64,000 nucleotides of DNA from Rhizobiales bacterium YIM 77505 (GCA_000745135.1 JQNH01000001.1:372001-436000); one strand, 5' to 3'; shown: positions 37,152 to 45,611, counted from the stretch's first letter. The notes: generated by a model not told the origin, from the sequence alone. Translations and numbers: made by a program.

Positions 37152-37174
37152 GCGCGCGCGCAGAGCGGAAAACG

Positions 37175-37200
37175 GAAGGGCGGCCTCAGCGCCGCCCTTC
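37175..37200. terminator. Bidirectional terminator between degP and the DUF29 gene
   Basis: A perfect 10-bp stem (GAAGGGCGGC / GCCGCCCTTC) with a 6-base loop, 23 bp after the degP stop. The DUF29 stop codon falls in the loop, so the hairpin can serve transcripts from both sides. The T-tract on the plus side is weak (TTCG). Confidence 0.65.
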
Positions 37201-37695
37201 TTCGTTGGCCGGCTCGGGCGGCGCGAGTCGCTTCATCAGCTCCCGGATGTCGAAGTCGTCGGTGATAAGGTCGCTCAGGCTGAAGGGGCACTCGGCCGGG
37301 ACTGACGGCGATAGGGCTTCTTCATGCGCGTCGAGGCTGACGCGCGCCTGCTTGATGGCGCGCCTCCATATGAGTTGAAGATCGAGCCATTGCGCCATCG
37401 AGGGCGTGTAGCGGGCGCTGAGCTCGCCGTAGAAGGCAGCGATTTCGTCGCGCCAATGCTCCCCTGAAGGAGCCTGAGGAACTGATACGGCCTTGATGAG
37501 GTGGACGAATATCTGCCGGATGAAGCTCTCGACCGCCGCAAGCTGAGAGTTCCCCACGTCCTCGATCTCCTCGGCGACATGCTCCAAATCGAGCTCGTTC
37601 GGCAGGTCCGGTCTTTCCGCCAGCCGGCGCAGAACGGACGCCTGCTGCTGCGACCAGGCGTAGATGTCGCTGTGGTAATCGAAGGGATCGTCCAT
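37186..37695 (-). CDS. DUF29 family protein
   Basis: A 169-residue helical protein with the DUF29 pattern: DIYAWSQQQASVLRRLAERPD followed by LDLEHVAEEIEDVGNSQLAAVESFIRQIFVHLIK. Members are found in cyanobacteria and many proteobacteria, frequently in several copies and near mobile regions; their function is unknown. It begins 45 bp from the serB stop on the same strand and runs toward degP, sharing a bidirectional hairpin. Confidence 0.88.
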   Translation of the reverse strand: MDDPFDYHSDIYAWSQQQASVLRRLAERPDLPNELDLEHVAEEIEDVGNSQLAAVESFIRQIFVHLIKAVSVPQAPSGEHWRDEIAAFYGELSARYTPSMAQWLDLQLIWRRAIKQARVSLDAHEEALSPSVPAECPFSLSDLITDDFDIRELMKRLAPPEPANEEGRR

Positions 37696-37739
37696 GGAGG
37701 CACCTCGAGGGCGGCAGCTCCCCCAGCTTCGGTCTTATG

Positions 37740-38666
37740 TCAGTGTAGCGCAAACTCGCTTGCGGCGTAGCCCTGGATGAAAAGGAGCGCGGTGAGGTCG
37801 CCGTGGTCGATGCGGGCATGGGCGGCGACGGCGACCGCGGGCTTGGCGCGGAAGGCCACGCCGAGCCCCGCCGCGCCGAGCATGGCAAGATCGTTGGCGC
37901 CGTCGCCCACCGCCAGCGTCTCCTCCGGCCCGAGCCCCAGCCGCTCGCGCAGCTCGATCAGCGCGGCAAGCTTCGCCTCGCGGCCGAGGATCGGCTCCTC
38001 GACGCGGCCCGCGAGGCGCCCGCCCTCGATGGCGAGCCTGTTGGAGCGGTGCTCGTGAAAGCCGATGCGGGCGGCGATCGGTCCCGTGAACAGGGTGAAG
38101 CCGCCGGAGACGAGGCAGGTGTAGGCGCCGTGGGCGCGCATGGTCTGGACGAGGGTGCGGGCGCCGGGAGTGAGCGAGATCCGCTGGCCGATGATCTCGT
38201 CGATGACGCTCACCGGCAGGCCCTTCAGGAGCGCCACGCGCTCCTTCAGCGCCGGCTCGAAGGCGATCTCGCCGCGCATGGCGCGCTCGGTGATCGCCGC
38301 GACCTCCGCCTTCAGGCCCACATAGTCGGCGAGCTCGTCGATGCATTCCTGGCCGATCATGGTGGAATCCATATCGGCGAGGAAAAGGCGCTTGCGGCGG
38401 GCATGGCGGGGCTGGATCACCACGTCGACCGGGGCCGGGGCGATCGCCTCGCGCACCCTGTGCGCGAGGTCGGTGAGGGGCGCCTGCCCCCCGTCGGGAT
38501 CGACCTCCCACGAGCCGAAGATGTCGAGGGCGGCGACGGGATAGGTGTGCGGCGGGCGCGGATCGGCGATCTGCGCCTTCGGCAAGACGCCCGCCGCCCG
38601 CTGCGCCGTCGTCTGGGTGATGACGGGCTCGCGCGGATTGCAGATCAGGGTGGCGACGTAGAACAT
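37740..38666 (-). CDS. serB: Phosphoserine phosphatase
   Basis: SerB makes L-serine from phosphoserine, the last step of the pathway. The HAD-superfamily motifs are clear: [14 protein letters not shown] (the nucleophile Asp and the DST), [14 protein letters not shown], and [25 protein letters not shown] ~100-residue N-terminal ACT-like region precedes the catalytic part. The start [11 protein letters not shown] at 38666 gives the usual rhizobial N terminus (308 aa); an ATG at 38696 adds ten residues and would overlap the miaA start on the other strand as CATG. The two genes are divergent. Confidence 0.94.
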   Translation of the reverse strand: MFYVATLICNPREPVITQTTAQRAAGVLPKAQIADPRPPHTYPVAALDIFGSWEVDPDGGQAPLTDLAHRVREAIAPAPVDVVIQPRHARRKRLFLADMDSTMIGQECIDELADYVGLKAEVAAITERAMRGEIAFEPALKERVALLKGLPVSVIDEIIGQRISLTPGARTLVQTMRAHGAYTCLVSGGFTLFTGPIAARIGFHEHRSNRLAIEGGRLAGRVEEPILGREAKLAALIELRERLGLGPEETLAVGDGANDLAMLGAAGLGVAFRAKPAVAVAAHARIDHGDLTALLFIQGYAASEFALH

Positions 38667-38694
38667 CCGGCCGTTCGCAGCGGAAGCGTCAGAC

Positions 38695-39642
38695 ATGGCG
38701 ATCAGGGCCGTTCTCATCGCAGGACCGACAGCGTCGGGCAAGTCCGCCCTCGCGCTCGCCCTCGCCGGCGAGCGGGCGGGGACGGTGATCAACGCCGACT
38801 CCATGCAGGTCTACCGCGACCTGCGAGTCTTGACCGCTCGGCCGACGCCCGCCGAGGAGGCGCAGGTTCCGCATCGCCTCTACGGCCATGTGGACGGGGC
38901 CGTGAACTTTTCCGTCGCCCGCTACCTTGCCGATGCGCGCCGGGCGCTGGAGGAGGCGGAGCATCGCGGCTTGCTGCCCATCTTCGTCGGCGGCACCGGG
39001 CTCTACTTCAAGGCGATGCTCGAGGGGCTGTCCGACATCCCGCCGGTGCCGGATGCCGTTCGCGACGAGGTGAGGCGGGCGGGCGAAGGCCGCCCGACCC
39101 TTGAGCTCCATGCGCAGCTCATGGGGCGCGACCCGGCCGCCGCGGCGCGCGTCGCCCCGAGCGACCGGCTGCGCATCCTGCGGGCCCTCGAGGTGCATGC
39201 GGCGACAGGCCGCTCCATCACGGAGTTCCAGGGCCGCAAGTCCGGCGCGCTTCTCTCCGAGCACGACACGCTGCGCGTCTTCCTGGCCCCGGATCGAGCG
39301 GCGCTTCGGGAGCGCATCAACGCCCGCTTCAAGACCATGATCGCCGAAGGCGCGCTCGAGGAAGCGCGCGCCCTCGCCGAGCGCCGCCTCGATCCGCTCC
39401 TGCCGGTGATGCGCGCCCATGGGGTGCCGGCGCTCATGGCGCATCTGCGCGGGGAGATGACGCTCGAGGAGGCCATCGCCCGCGGCCAGGCCGACACGCG
39501 CGCCTACGCCAAGCGCCAGTTCACCTGGTTCCGCCACCAGATGCCGGGCTGGATTGCGGCCGCGCCGGAAGAGGCGCACGAGGTCGTCCGCGCCGCCATG
39601 CGCAGCGCCGCAGATCCCCTGCCCCCGGGCGGGGGATGGTAG
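38695..39642 (+). CDS. miaA: tRNA dimethylallyltransferase
   Basis: MiaA adds a dimethylallyl group to A37 of tRNAs that read codons starting with U. The 315-residue protein has the P-loop GPTASGKS at residues 10-17, [32 protein letters not shown] and the tRNA-binding [23 protein letters not shown], and ends in a C-terminal region with [10 protein letters not shown]. The frame begins directly at the serB upstream region; the ATG at 38695 is within two bases of a possible serB start. Confidence 0.95.
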   Translation: MAIRAVLIAGPTASGKSALALALAGERAGTVINADSMQVYRDLRVLTARPTPAEEAQVPHRLYGHVDGAVNFSVARYLADARRALEEAEHRGLLPIFVGGTGLYFKAMLEGLSDIPPVPDAVRDEVRRAGEGRPTLELHAQLMGRDPAAAARVAPSDRLRILRALEVHAATGRSITEFQGRKSGALLSEHDTLRVFLAPDRAALRERINARFKTMIAEGALEEARALAERRLDPLLPVMRAHGVPALMAHLRGEMTLEEAIARGQADTRAYAKRQFTWFRHQMPGWIAAAPEEAHEVVRAAMRSAADPLPPGGGW

Positions 39643-39710
39643 CGCAGGGGCGGGGCGTCGATGCGCCGATGGCGCTTCTGCGCAGGGAGGTTGCCGAGGA
39701 GGTTCGCGCC

Positions 39711-40526
39711 TTAATGCCCGCCGCCGGTGAACATCTGGTAGAAGGTGATCACGATCTCGAAGACGATGAGGAGGACGATGATCAGCTCGAGGCGGATCGA
39801 GCGCTCCGTGTCGATGAGGTCGGTGAGCGCCTTGGCGGTGTCGGCGATGACGGCGAGCTTGCGGTTGAGCGCGTCCGCGCGCTCCTTCAGCTCGTACTCG
39901 TCCTCGAGCCGCGCATAGAGCCGCTCCAGGTCCGGCCGGTCCCACAGGGCGTCCGGCTTCTCGCCCACCGCCACGCGGCCCGAGACGCGCTGCTGCACGA
40001 GGAGCGCATTGCCGATGAGCTTCAGCATGGCGCGCCGCCCGCCGGGCGTGCGTCCCTTCTCGGCGAGCTCCCGCGCGAAGGGCTCGATCACCTCGAACAC
40101 CGCCGCCACCTCGTGTTCGTCGCGGGCGAGGGCGACGCTTTTCGCCAGGGCGTCGGCGACGAGAAGCAGGCGCTCCGGATCGAGGGAGCGCACATAGATC
40201 GGCCCGCCGGGCGGGATCTGCTCGTCCTTGTCCGTGGACAGGGCGATGACCTCCGTCTCCTCCTCGCGCCGGACGAACTCCCCCTGCACCCGGTGGCGGA
40301 CGCTGCGGATGACGTCGTCCTCCTCGAGCGGGGTGAGGCCGACGAGGACCACCGCGCCGTAGCGGAACAGGGCGGCGAAGCCGTTGGCGCCGACCCGGAA
40401 GGCCAGCGGGTTGGTGGACAGCACGTCGCTGCGCTCGAGGCCAGCAATGTCGATGCGGTCGCCGATGAGGAGGGCGCGGGCCGTGACGCGGGTCTCGGGG
40501 CTCAAGGCTTCGATGGGGGCGGACAT
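39711..40526 (-). CDS. RMD1/DUF155 family membrane protein
   Basis: The 271-residue protein matches the RMD1 (YDR282C-like, DUF155) family: ALLIGDRIDIAGLERSD, FRYGAVVLVGLTPLEEDDVI, and a C-terminal membrane anchor (SIRLELIIVLLIVFEIVITFYQMF). Mitochondrial relatives in eukaryotes act in mitoribosome anchoring; the bacterial role is unknown. The start MSAPIEALSP at 40526 was chosen; the same frame stays open for kilobases upstream, but that is only the antisense of the ilv genes. It is convergent with miaA. Confidence 0.87.
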   Translation of the reverse strand: MSAPIEALSPETRVTARALLIGDRIDIAGLERSDVLSTNPLAFRVGANGFAALFRYGAVVLVGLTPLEEDDVIRSVRHRVQGEFVRREEETEVIALSTDKDEQIPPGGPIYVRSLDPERLLLVADALAKSVALARDEHEVAAVFEVIEPFARELAEKGRTPGGRRAMLKLIGNALLVQQRVSGRVAVGEKPDALWDRPDLERLYARLEDEYELKERADALNRKLAVIADTAKALTDLIDTERSIRLELIIVLLIVFEIVITFYQMFTGGGH

Positions 40527-40649
40527 GAAGGGCGTTGGCGGGACTGTGACCTTGCGCAGCTTAAGCAAGAAACCGCCTCGCGGCGACGCTTGACCGCTGG
40601 TGTCGTCTCCGCTAGCGTCGCGGAACTTTTGGCAAGGTGAGCACGGCGC

Positions 40650-40700
40650 ATGCGCGCGGTTCTTATTGTAACGGGAGCGCCATCGACGGAGCGGAGATAG
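40650..40700 (+). CDS. ilv leader peptide (16 aa)
   Basis: ATG at 40650, preceded by AAGGTGAG, opens a 16-codon frame, MRAVLIVTGAPSTERR, whose codons 4-7 are Val-Leu-Ile-Val: the end products of the pathway that the downstream ilvI-ilvH genes build. It ends 27 bp before a strong terminator. This is the structure of transcription attenuation: when charged Val, Leu or Ile tRNA is scarce the ribosome stalls in the run and the terminator fails to form. Confidence 0.8.
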   Translation: MRAVLIVTGAPSTERR

Positions 40701-40727
40701 TCCGCAGGTCCGGTCGGTGGCGCATGC

Positions 40728-40750
40728 AGGGTCCCTCGGGACCCTTTTTT
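40728..40750 (+). terminator. Attenuator (rho-independent terminator) of the ilv leader
   Basis: The stem AGGGTCC/GGACCCT (7 bp) with loop CTCG is followed by a run of T's to 40750. It lies between the leader peptide and ilvI and is the best terminator in the window. GGTCC at 40707-40711 could pair with GGACC of the stem as a competing antiterminator. Confidence 0.82.
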
Positions 40751-40755
40751 GTTGC

Positions 40756-41074
40756 CCGCCTCTCCCGTTTCCCGGGAGAGGCGGACAGCAGGGCCGCACC
40801 AACCACCTCTCCCGTGAAACGGGAGAGGTCGAGTGCGCGAAGCGCACCGGGTGAGGGCAAGAGGCGCTGCCCTCACCCCGACCCTCTCCCGCAAGCGGGA
40901 GAGGGGGACAGTAGCGTCGCGTCAAACTTCCTCTCCCGTGAAACGGGAGAGGTCGAGTGCGCGAAGCGCACCGGGTGAGGGCAAGAGGCGCTGCCCTCAC
41001 CCCAACCCTCTCCCGCAAGCGGGAGAGGGAGGCAGTAGCGTCGTGGCACGCGCCTCTCCCGCAAGCGGGAGAGG
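40756..41074. repeat. Block of palindromic repeats in the ilvI leader
   Basis: A 12-bp hairpin lies at 40756-40784 (CCGCCTCTCCCG and its complement). It is followed by two near-identical 124-bp units starting at 40806 and 40930, each with CCTCTCCCG-TGAAA-CGGGAGAGG and CTCTCCCG-CAAG-CGGGAGAG hairpins flanking a GTGAGGGC..GCCCTCAC pair, and then a third partial unit at 41053-41074. A further short copy is at 42901-42922. They are REP-like, lie wholly in the transcribed gap between attenuator and ilvI, and would form strong RNA hairpins. Confidence 0.85.
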
Positions 41075-41114
41075 GGACGTGTCGGAGCGAGACAGGACGA
41101 GACGGAGAAAAGCG

Positions 41115-42887
41115 ATGTCCGAGATGATGACCGGGGCCGAGATGGTGATCCGTGCCTTGCAGGATCAGGGGGTCGAGCATGTGTTCGGCTATCCCGGCGG
41201 CGCCGTGCTTCCGATCTACGACGCGCTTTTCCACCAGGACAAGGTCAAGCATGTGCTGGTGCGCCACGAGCAGGGGGCGGTGCATGCGGCGGAGGGCTAT
41301 GCCCGCTCGACGGGCAAGGTCGGCGTCGTGCTCGTGACCTCGGGACCCGGCGCCACCAACGCCGTCACCGGCCTCATGGACGCGCTCTCCGACTCCGTGC
41401 CGCTCGTCTGCCTCACCGGACAGGTGCCGACCCACCTCATCGGCTCGGACGCCTTCCAGGAGTGCGACACGGTCGGCATCACCCGGCACTGCACCAAGCA
41501 CAACTACCTCGTCAAATCGATCGAGGACCTGCCGCGCATCCTGCACGAGGCCTTCTACGTGGCCGCCAACGGCCGCCCGGGCCCGGTGGTGGTGGACCTG
41601 CCGAAGGACGTCCAGTTCAAGACCGGCCTCTATGAGCGCCCGCGGGACAACCAGCACAAGACCTATCGCCCGATCGTCAAGGGCGACCCGGACAAGATCC
41701 GCGCCGCGGTGGAGCTCATGCGCACGGCGAAGCGCCCCGTCTTCTACACGGGCGGCGGCGTCATCAATGCGGGGCCGGAGGCCTCGCGCCTCCTGCGCGA
41801 GCTCGTGCGCCTCACCGGCTTTCCCATCACCTCGACGCTGATGGGGCTCGGCGCCTATCCGGGCTCGGACCCGCAGTTCCTCGGCATGCTCGGCATGCAC
41901 GGCACCTACGAGGCGAACCTGGCGATGCACGAATGCGACCTGATGATCAACATCGGGGCGCGCTTCGACGACCGCATCACGGGCCGGCTCGACGCCTTCT
42001 CGCCCTATTCGCGCAAGATCCATGTCGACATCGACCCGTCCTCCATCAACAAGAACGTGAAGGTCGACATCCCCATCGTCGGCGACTGCCGCCTCGTGCT
42101 GGAGGACATGCTGAAGGTGGTCCGCGACGCGCAATACCAGTTCGACCGCGCGGGCATTGCGGATTGGTGGGCCAAGATCGAGCGCTGGCGGGCCCGCCAC
42201 TGCCTCGCCTACCGGCCCTCGAGCGAGGTCATCAAGCCGCAATACGCGGTCGAGCGCCTCTACCAGCTGACGAAGGACCGCGACGCCTTCATCACCACCG
42301 AGGTCGGCCAGCACCAGATGTGGGCGGCCCAGTTCTACAAGTTCGAGGAGCCGAACCGCTGGATGACCTCGGGGGGGCTCGGCACCATGGGCTATGGGCT
42401 TCCCGCCGCCATCGGCGTGCAGATGGCGAACCCGGGCAAGCTCGTGATCGACATCGCGGGCGAGGCCTCGATCCTCATGAACATGCAGGAGATGTCGACG
42501 GCGGTGCAGTATCGCCTGCCCGTCAAGGTCTTCATCCTCAACAACGAGTACATGGGCATGGTGCGCCAGTGGCAGGAGCTCCTGCATGGCGGGCGCTACT
42601 CGGAGAGCTACTCGGCCTCGCTGCCCGACTTCGTCAAGCTCGCCGAAGCCTATGGCGCGGTCGGCATCCGCTGCGAGAAGCCGGGAGACCTCGACGCGGC
42701 GATCAAGGAGATGATCACGGTGGAGCGGCCGGTGATCTTCGACTGCGTCGTCGACAAGACCGAGAACTGCTTCCCGATGATCCCGTCGGGCAAGGCCCAC
42801 AACGAGATGCTGCTCAACGATTATCTCGGCGAGACCGGCGCCGACCTCGGCTCGGTCATCGACGAGAAGGGCAAGATGCTGGTGTGA
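41115..42887 (+). CDS. ilvI: Acetolactate synthase, large (catalytic) subunit
   Basis: This thiamine-diphosphate enzyme makes acetolactate (valine, leucine) or acetohydroxybutyrate (isoleucine). The 590-residue protein has the N-terminal GYPGGAVLPIYDAL, the catalytic Glu in RHEQGAVHAAEGYARSTG, the FAD-binding middle domain and the C-terminal ThDP site with VIDIAGEASILMNMQE...FILNN. The usual G-D-G of the ThDP motif is G-E-A, as commonly seen in alphaproteobacterial versions. The start at 41115 has GGAG nine bases upstream. Expression is probably set by the leader peptide and attenuator upstream; the regulatory subunit ilvH is not adjacent but follows an intervening gst gene. Confidence 0.95.
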   Translation: MSEMMTGAEMVIRALQDQGVEHVFGYPGGAVLPIYDALFHQDKVKHVLVRHEQGAVHAAEGYARSTGKVGVVLVTSGPGATNAVTGLMDALSDSVPLVCLTGQVPTHLIGSDAFQECDTVGITRHCTKHNYLVKSIEDLPRILHEAFYVAANGRPGPVVVDLPKDVQFKTGLYERPRDNQHKTYRPIVKGDPDKIRAAVELMRTAKRPVFYTGGGVINAGPEASRLLRELVRLTGFPITSTLMGLGAYPGSDPQFLGMLGMHGTYEANLAMHECDLMINIGARFDDRITGRLDAFSPYSRKIHVDIDPSSINKNVKVDIPIVGDCRLVLEDMLKVVRDAQYQFDRAGIADWWAKIERWRARHCLAYRPSSEVIKPQYAVERLYQLTKDRDAFITTEVGQHQMWAAQFYKFEEPNRWMTSGGLGTMGYGLPAAIGVQMANPGKLVIDIAGEASILMNMQEMSTAVQYRLPVKVFILNNEYMGMVRQWQELLHGGRYSESYSASLPDFVKLAEAYGAVGIRCEKPGDLDAAIKEMITVERPVIFDCVVDKTENCFPMIPSGKAHNEMLLNDYLGETGADLGSVIDEKGKMLV

Positions 42888-42900
42888 TGGACACGCGAAC

Positions 42901-42922
42901 CCCTCTCCCGCCTGGGAGAGGG
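42901..42922. repeat. Short CTCTCCC palindrome after ilvI
   Basis: CCCTCTCCC-GCCT-GGGAGAGGG, a 9-bp hairpin of the same family as those before ilvI, 13 bp after the ilvI stop. It may act as a terminator or mRNA-stabilising structure. Confidence 0.6.
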
Positions 42923-43034
42923 GAGCGATGCTGCATTCACCCCGGTGATGCCGCGGGCCACGCCCTTTGATTGGCGCTTTGCCGCTCGTTCGGGGAAACT
43001 CGCGACATCCGCTTCTCTGCTCCGAGGATGCCCC

Positions 43035-43730
43035 ATGCCCACGCTCATCATCGCCAACAAGTGCCACTCGTCCTGGTCGCTGCGACCATGGCTCCTCATG
43101 CGCGAGTTCGGGATCTCCTTCGACGAGGTGCTGATCCCCTTCTCCGACCCGATCGGCAACGCCGAGTGGAAGGAGAAGGTCCGCAAGTATTCGCCTGGCG
43201 GCAAGGTCCCGGCCCTCGTCGACCGCGACGCGGTGGTGTGGGAATCCATCGCCATCATGGACTATCTCGCCGACCTCTATCCCGACCTGCCCGTCTGGCC
43301 CAAGGGACGGCCGGCACGGGCCATGGCGCGCTCGATCGCGGCGGAGATGCATGCCGGCTTCGCCGCCCTGCGCAAGGCCTGTCCGATGAATCTCGGCAAG
43401 AAGTTCGCGGCCCGCGACCGCGGTCCCGAGGTGGCGAAGGATGTGGCCCGCATCGTCGAGATCTGGACCACGGCGCGGGAGCGCTTCGGCCAGGGCGGAC
43501 CGTTCCTCTTCGGGGCCTTTTGCGCCGCCGACGCCATGTACGCGCCGGTGGTGACGCGCTTCGAGACCTATTCGCTGCCGGCAGATCCGGTGTGCCGGCG
43601 CTACATGGACGCCATCCTGGGCACCGAGGGGTTCCAGGAATGGCGGGCCGCGGCCCTCGAAGAACCCTGGATCGTGCCGGAGGACGAGGTGGACGAGGAA
43701 CCGATCGAGGTCTACCGCAAGGCGGCGTGA
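43035..43730 (+). CDS. Glutathione S-transferase family protein
   Basis: A 231-residue GST-fold protein: thioredoxin-like N domain starting MPTLIIANKCHSSWSLRPWLLMREF, where the C-x-S-x-W-S stretch occupies the active-site position, then the glutathione-binding GGKVPALVDRDAVVWESIAIMDYLAD (cis-Pro and the E-S pair), and an all-helical C domain (AADAMYAPVVTRFETY). It probably conjugates or reduces a small electrophile using glutathione; the substrate is unknown. The ATG at 43035 follows CGAGGATGCC. It lies between ilvI and ilvH, flanked on both sides by palindromic repeats, suggesting insertion into an originally contiguous ilvIH operon. Confidence 0.88.
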   Translation: MPTLIIANKCHSSWSLRPWLLMREFGISFDEVLIPFSDPIGNAEWKEKVRKYSPGGKVPALVDRDAVVWESIAIMDYLADLYPDLPVWPKGRPARAMARSIAAEMHAGFAALRKACPMNLGKKFAARDRGPEVAKDVARIVEIWTTARERFGQGGPFLFGAFCAADAMYAPVVTRFETYSLPADPVCRRYMDAILGTEGFQEWRAAALEEPWIVPEDEVDEEPIEVYRKAA

Positions 43731-44160
43731 CCCCTCCTTCCCCGCGAGGGGAAGGTGGCGGCCGAAGGCCGACGGAAGGGGCGGCCGCGCGATCCTTCCC
43801 CGCGAGGGGAAGGTGTCAGCCGCAGGCTGACGGAAGGGACGGCGGTGCCAACTTCTCGAGTGTTGGTGCTTCCACCCCACCCCGGCCGCGCTTCCGGCGC
43901 GACTCGGCCCTCCCCTCGCGGGGAGGGAGGGGCGGCGCTATCCTTCCCCGCGAGGGGAAGGTGGCCGGAGCGAAGCGGAGGTCGGAAGGGGCGGCGGCGC
44001 TACGTCTCAGAACGTAGCGCCGCCGCGCCACCCCGGCCGCGCTTCCGGCGCGACTCGGCCCTCCCTCGCGGGGAGGGATGGCGGGCGCGGCGTGAGACGC
44101 ATTCATGGGGCGATCCACCCCAAACCCTCCCTTGCAGGGGAAGGGCAGAGGCGAGACAAG
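43731..44160. repeat. Second block of palindromic repeats, between gst and ilvH
   Basis: About 330 bp composed of palindromes: CCTTCCCC-GCGA-GGGGAAGG occurs three times (near 43737, 43795 and 43943), CCCTCCC..CTCGCGGGGAGGG forms recur (near 43910 and 44061), CCCCGGCCGCGCTTCCGGCGCG occurs twice, and a perfect 15-bp stem spans 43991-44005/44012-44026. This is a different motif set from the block before ilvI. No gene is supported; the long open frames here are low-complexity. Confidence 0.8.
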
Positions 44161-44703
44161 ATGAACGCGATGAACACCCACTATCCCGATCCCACCCGCG
44201 TCGAGCCCATCAACCGGCACACCCTCGCCGTGATCGTCGACAACGAGCCGGGGGTGCTGGCGCGCATCGCCGGCATGTTCTCGGGCCGCGGCTACAACAT
44301 CGAAAGCCTGACCGTCTCCGAGACCGAGCACCAGAAGCACATCTCGCGCATCACCATCGTCACCGCCGGCACCAACGCGGTCATCGAGCAGATCAAGAGC
44401 CAGCTCGAGCGGCTCGTCCCCGTGCACCGGGTCGTCGACCTCACCCTCCAGGGCGAGGCGATCGAGCGCGAGCTGTGCCTCGTGAAGGTGGTCGGCACGG
44501 GCGATCATCGGGTCGAGGCCCTGCGGCTTGCCTCGGCCTTCGGGGCGCGCACGCTCGACGCCACGCTCACCTCCTTCGTCTTCGAGCTCACCGGGGCGAC
44601 GGACGACGTGGAGCGCTTCATCAACCTCATGACCGCCGTCGGCCTCGTCGAGGTCTCCCGCACCGGCATCGCCGCCATGAGCCGGGGCGCGGAGGGGATG
44701 TAG
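44161..44703 (+). CDS. ilvH: Acetolactate synthase, small (regulatory) subunit
   Basis: The 180-residue subunit carries the valine-binding ACT domain (HTLAVIVDNEPGVLARIAGMFSGRGYNIESLTVSETEH) and the second conserved domain (ELCLVKVVGTGDHRVEALRLASAFGARTLD). It activates the large subunit and confers feedback inhibition. The start at 44161 follows GAGGCGAGACAAG. Normally ilvH directly follows ilvI; here 1.27 kb with gst and repeats separates them, so co-transcription from the attenuator-controlled promoter must pass through the repeats or a separate promoter must exist. Confidence 0.95.
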   Translation: MNAMNTHYPDPTRVEPINRHTLAVIVDNEPGVLARIAGMFSGRGYNIESLTVSETEHQKHISRITIVTAGTNAVIEQIKSQLERLVPVHRVVDLTLQGEAIERELCLVKVVGTGDHRVEALRLASAFGARTLDATLTSFVFELTGATDDVERFINLMTAVGLVEVSRTGIAAMSRGAEGM

Positions 44704-44856
44704 TCCTGGAGAGGTCGCGGCCGGACCGGTCGCGCGCCGCATGTGCGTCGGCGCATGGCGGGGGCGGGATGAAACCTGAAAGCTGCCGTGCGGTAATCGG
44801 GCGGTAATCCTTTGCTGCGAGGCTGCCTGACGGTCGATGGCTCGAACGAGGACGCC

Positions 44857-44991
44857 ATGCAGGCACAGCTTCACGACGCAGTCGCGATCGCGGCGGTGGC
44901 CGCCGCGCTCATGCTCCTCGTCTTCTCCGTGGCGGCGCCGGGCGCGCTCGTGCTGAACGGGGAGCCGCCGCCTTACGTCGAGGCGAGCTGA
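44857..44991 (+). CDS. Small single-span membrane protein (44 aa)
   Basis: ATG at 44857 with a good ribosome site (GAGGACGCC) opens a 44-codon frame: MQAQLHDAVAIAAVAAALMLLVFSVAAPGALVLNGEPPPYVEAS. There is one clear membrane helix (about residues 8-31) and a short Pro-rich external or cytoplasmic tail. It is too short for most gene callers. The family is not recognised. It converges on the 60-residue gene at 44998, with only 6 bp between the stops. Confidence 0.6.
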   Translation: MQAQLHDAVAIAAVAAALMLLVFSVAAPGALVLNGEPPPYVEAS

Positions 44992-44997
44992 CCCCTC

Positions 44998-45180
44998 TCA
45001 GCGGCTCGACGAGCGCAGGACCGCGCGGGCCTCGTCGAGGAGACGATAGGATTTCTCGATCTGGGCGCGCGCCTCGCTCACGTGCCGGCGCACCTCCTCG
45101 ACCGCATCGGCCGGCCGGGGGAAAGGAGCGTCCTCGCGGATCGCCGCGGCCGCTTCCGCCTTGTGGCTGCGTCTTGGCAT
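44998..45180 (-). CDS. Small helical hypothetical protein (60 aa)
   Basis: A 60-residue charged protein: MPRRSHKAEAAAAIREDAPFPRPADAVEEVRRHVSEARAQIEKSYRLLDEARAVLRSSSR. The second half is one amphipathic helix suited to coiled-coil pairing. No signal peptide. I do not recognise the family; the heptad-like pattern and clean ending support coding. It is tail-to-tail with the 44-residue membrane protein. Confidence 0.5.
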   Translation of the reverse strand: MPRRSHKAEAAAAIREDAPFPRPADAVEEVRRHVSEARAQIEKSYRLLDEARAVLRSSSR

Positions 45181-45289
45181 AATGCGCCTCCCCTGTTCGA
45201 GGCCTCCGACGCCGCCGTCATCTTACCATGGCCGGCCCCTGGCCGGGAGCCTCGCCTGCGTCTTGCTCCGCGACTTGCCCCGTCGCGTC

Positions 45290-45568
45290 TCAAGGCCGGG
45301 GCGCGCCGCGCTGCGGCCCGCCATCGCCCTCGCCGCGCAGGGACCTCGACACCTCGTCCGCCCAGGAGCGCGGCGCCGCCGAGGGCGGGGAGGAGGACCG
45401 CTTCGGGGAGGAAGGCTCCGCCGACCGGCCGGCCGGCTCGCCGGAGCTTGGGGGCGCCTCGCGCCGCCCCGCCGGGCCGGCGGCAGGGCCCTCGCCCGGC
45501 TGGGCCCAGCCCTGGCCCTGGGGAACGACGAGCAACAATCCAAGAAGGAGCGGCCACGCAACTCTCAC
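45290..45568 (-). CDS. Possible exported proline-rich protein (92 aa)
   Basis: A GTG at 45568 with GGAG six bases upstream opens a 92-codon frame that begins with a convincing signal peptide (RVAWPLLLGLLLVVPQGQGWA, cleavage likely before Q). The rest is a Gly/Pro/Ser/Ala-rich, disordered-looking sequence with a short helical end (SWADEVSRSLRGE). The frame can extend eight codons further upstream. Composition alone could produce such a tail, so coding is uncertain; the signal peptide and ribosome site are the support. Function unknown. Confidence 0.38.
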   Translation of the reverse strand: MRVAWPLLLGLLLVVPQGQGWAQPGEGPAAGPAGRREAPPSSGEPAGRSAEPSSPKRSSSPPSAAPRSWADEVSRSLRGEGDGGPQRGAPRP

Positions 45569-45611
45569 CACCTGCTCCGCCGTCGATACCACGACCGCAA
45601 CGCCCCCGCCG

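Noticed and set aside
37175-37200. Riboswitch after degP
   Set aside because: Only a simple perfect hairpin between convergent genes; a terminator explains it.
40756-41074. CRISPR array
   Set aside because: Repeated units are adjacent 124-bp palindromic blocks without unique spacers of constant length; no cas genes nearby.
39711-43880. 1389-codon minus-strand open frame
   Set aside because: Only its last 271 codons (from 40526) are an RMD1-family gene; the rest is antisense to ilvI, gst and the repeats and reads as His/Gly/Arg-rich shadow sequence.
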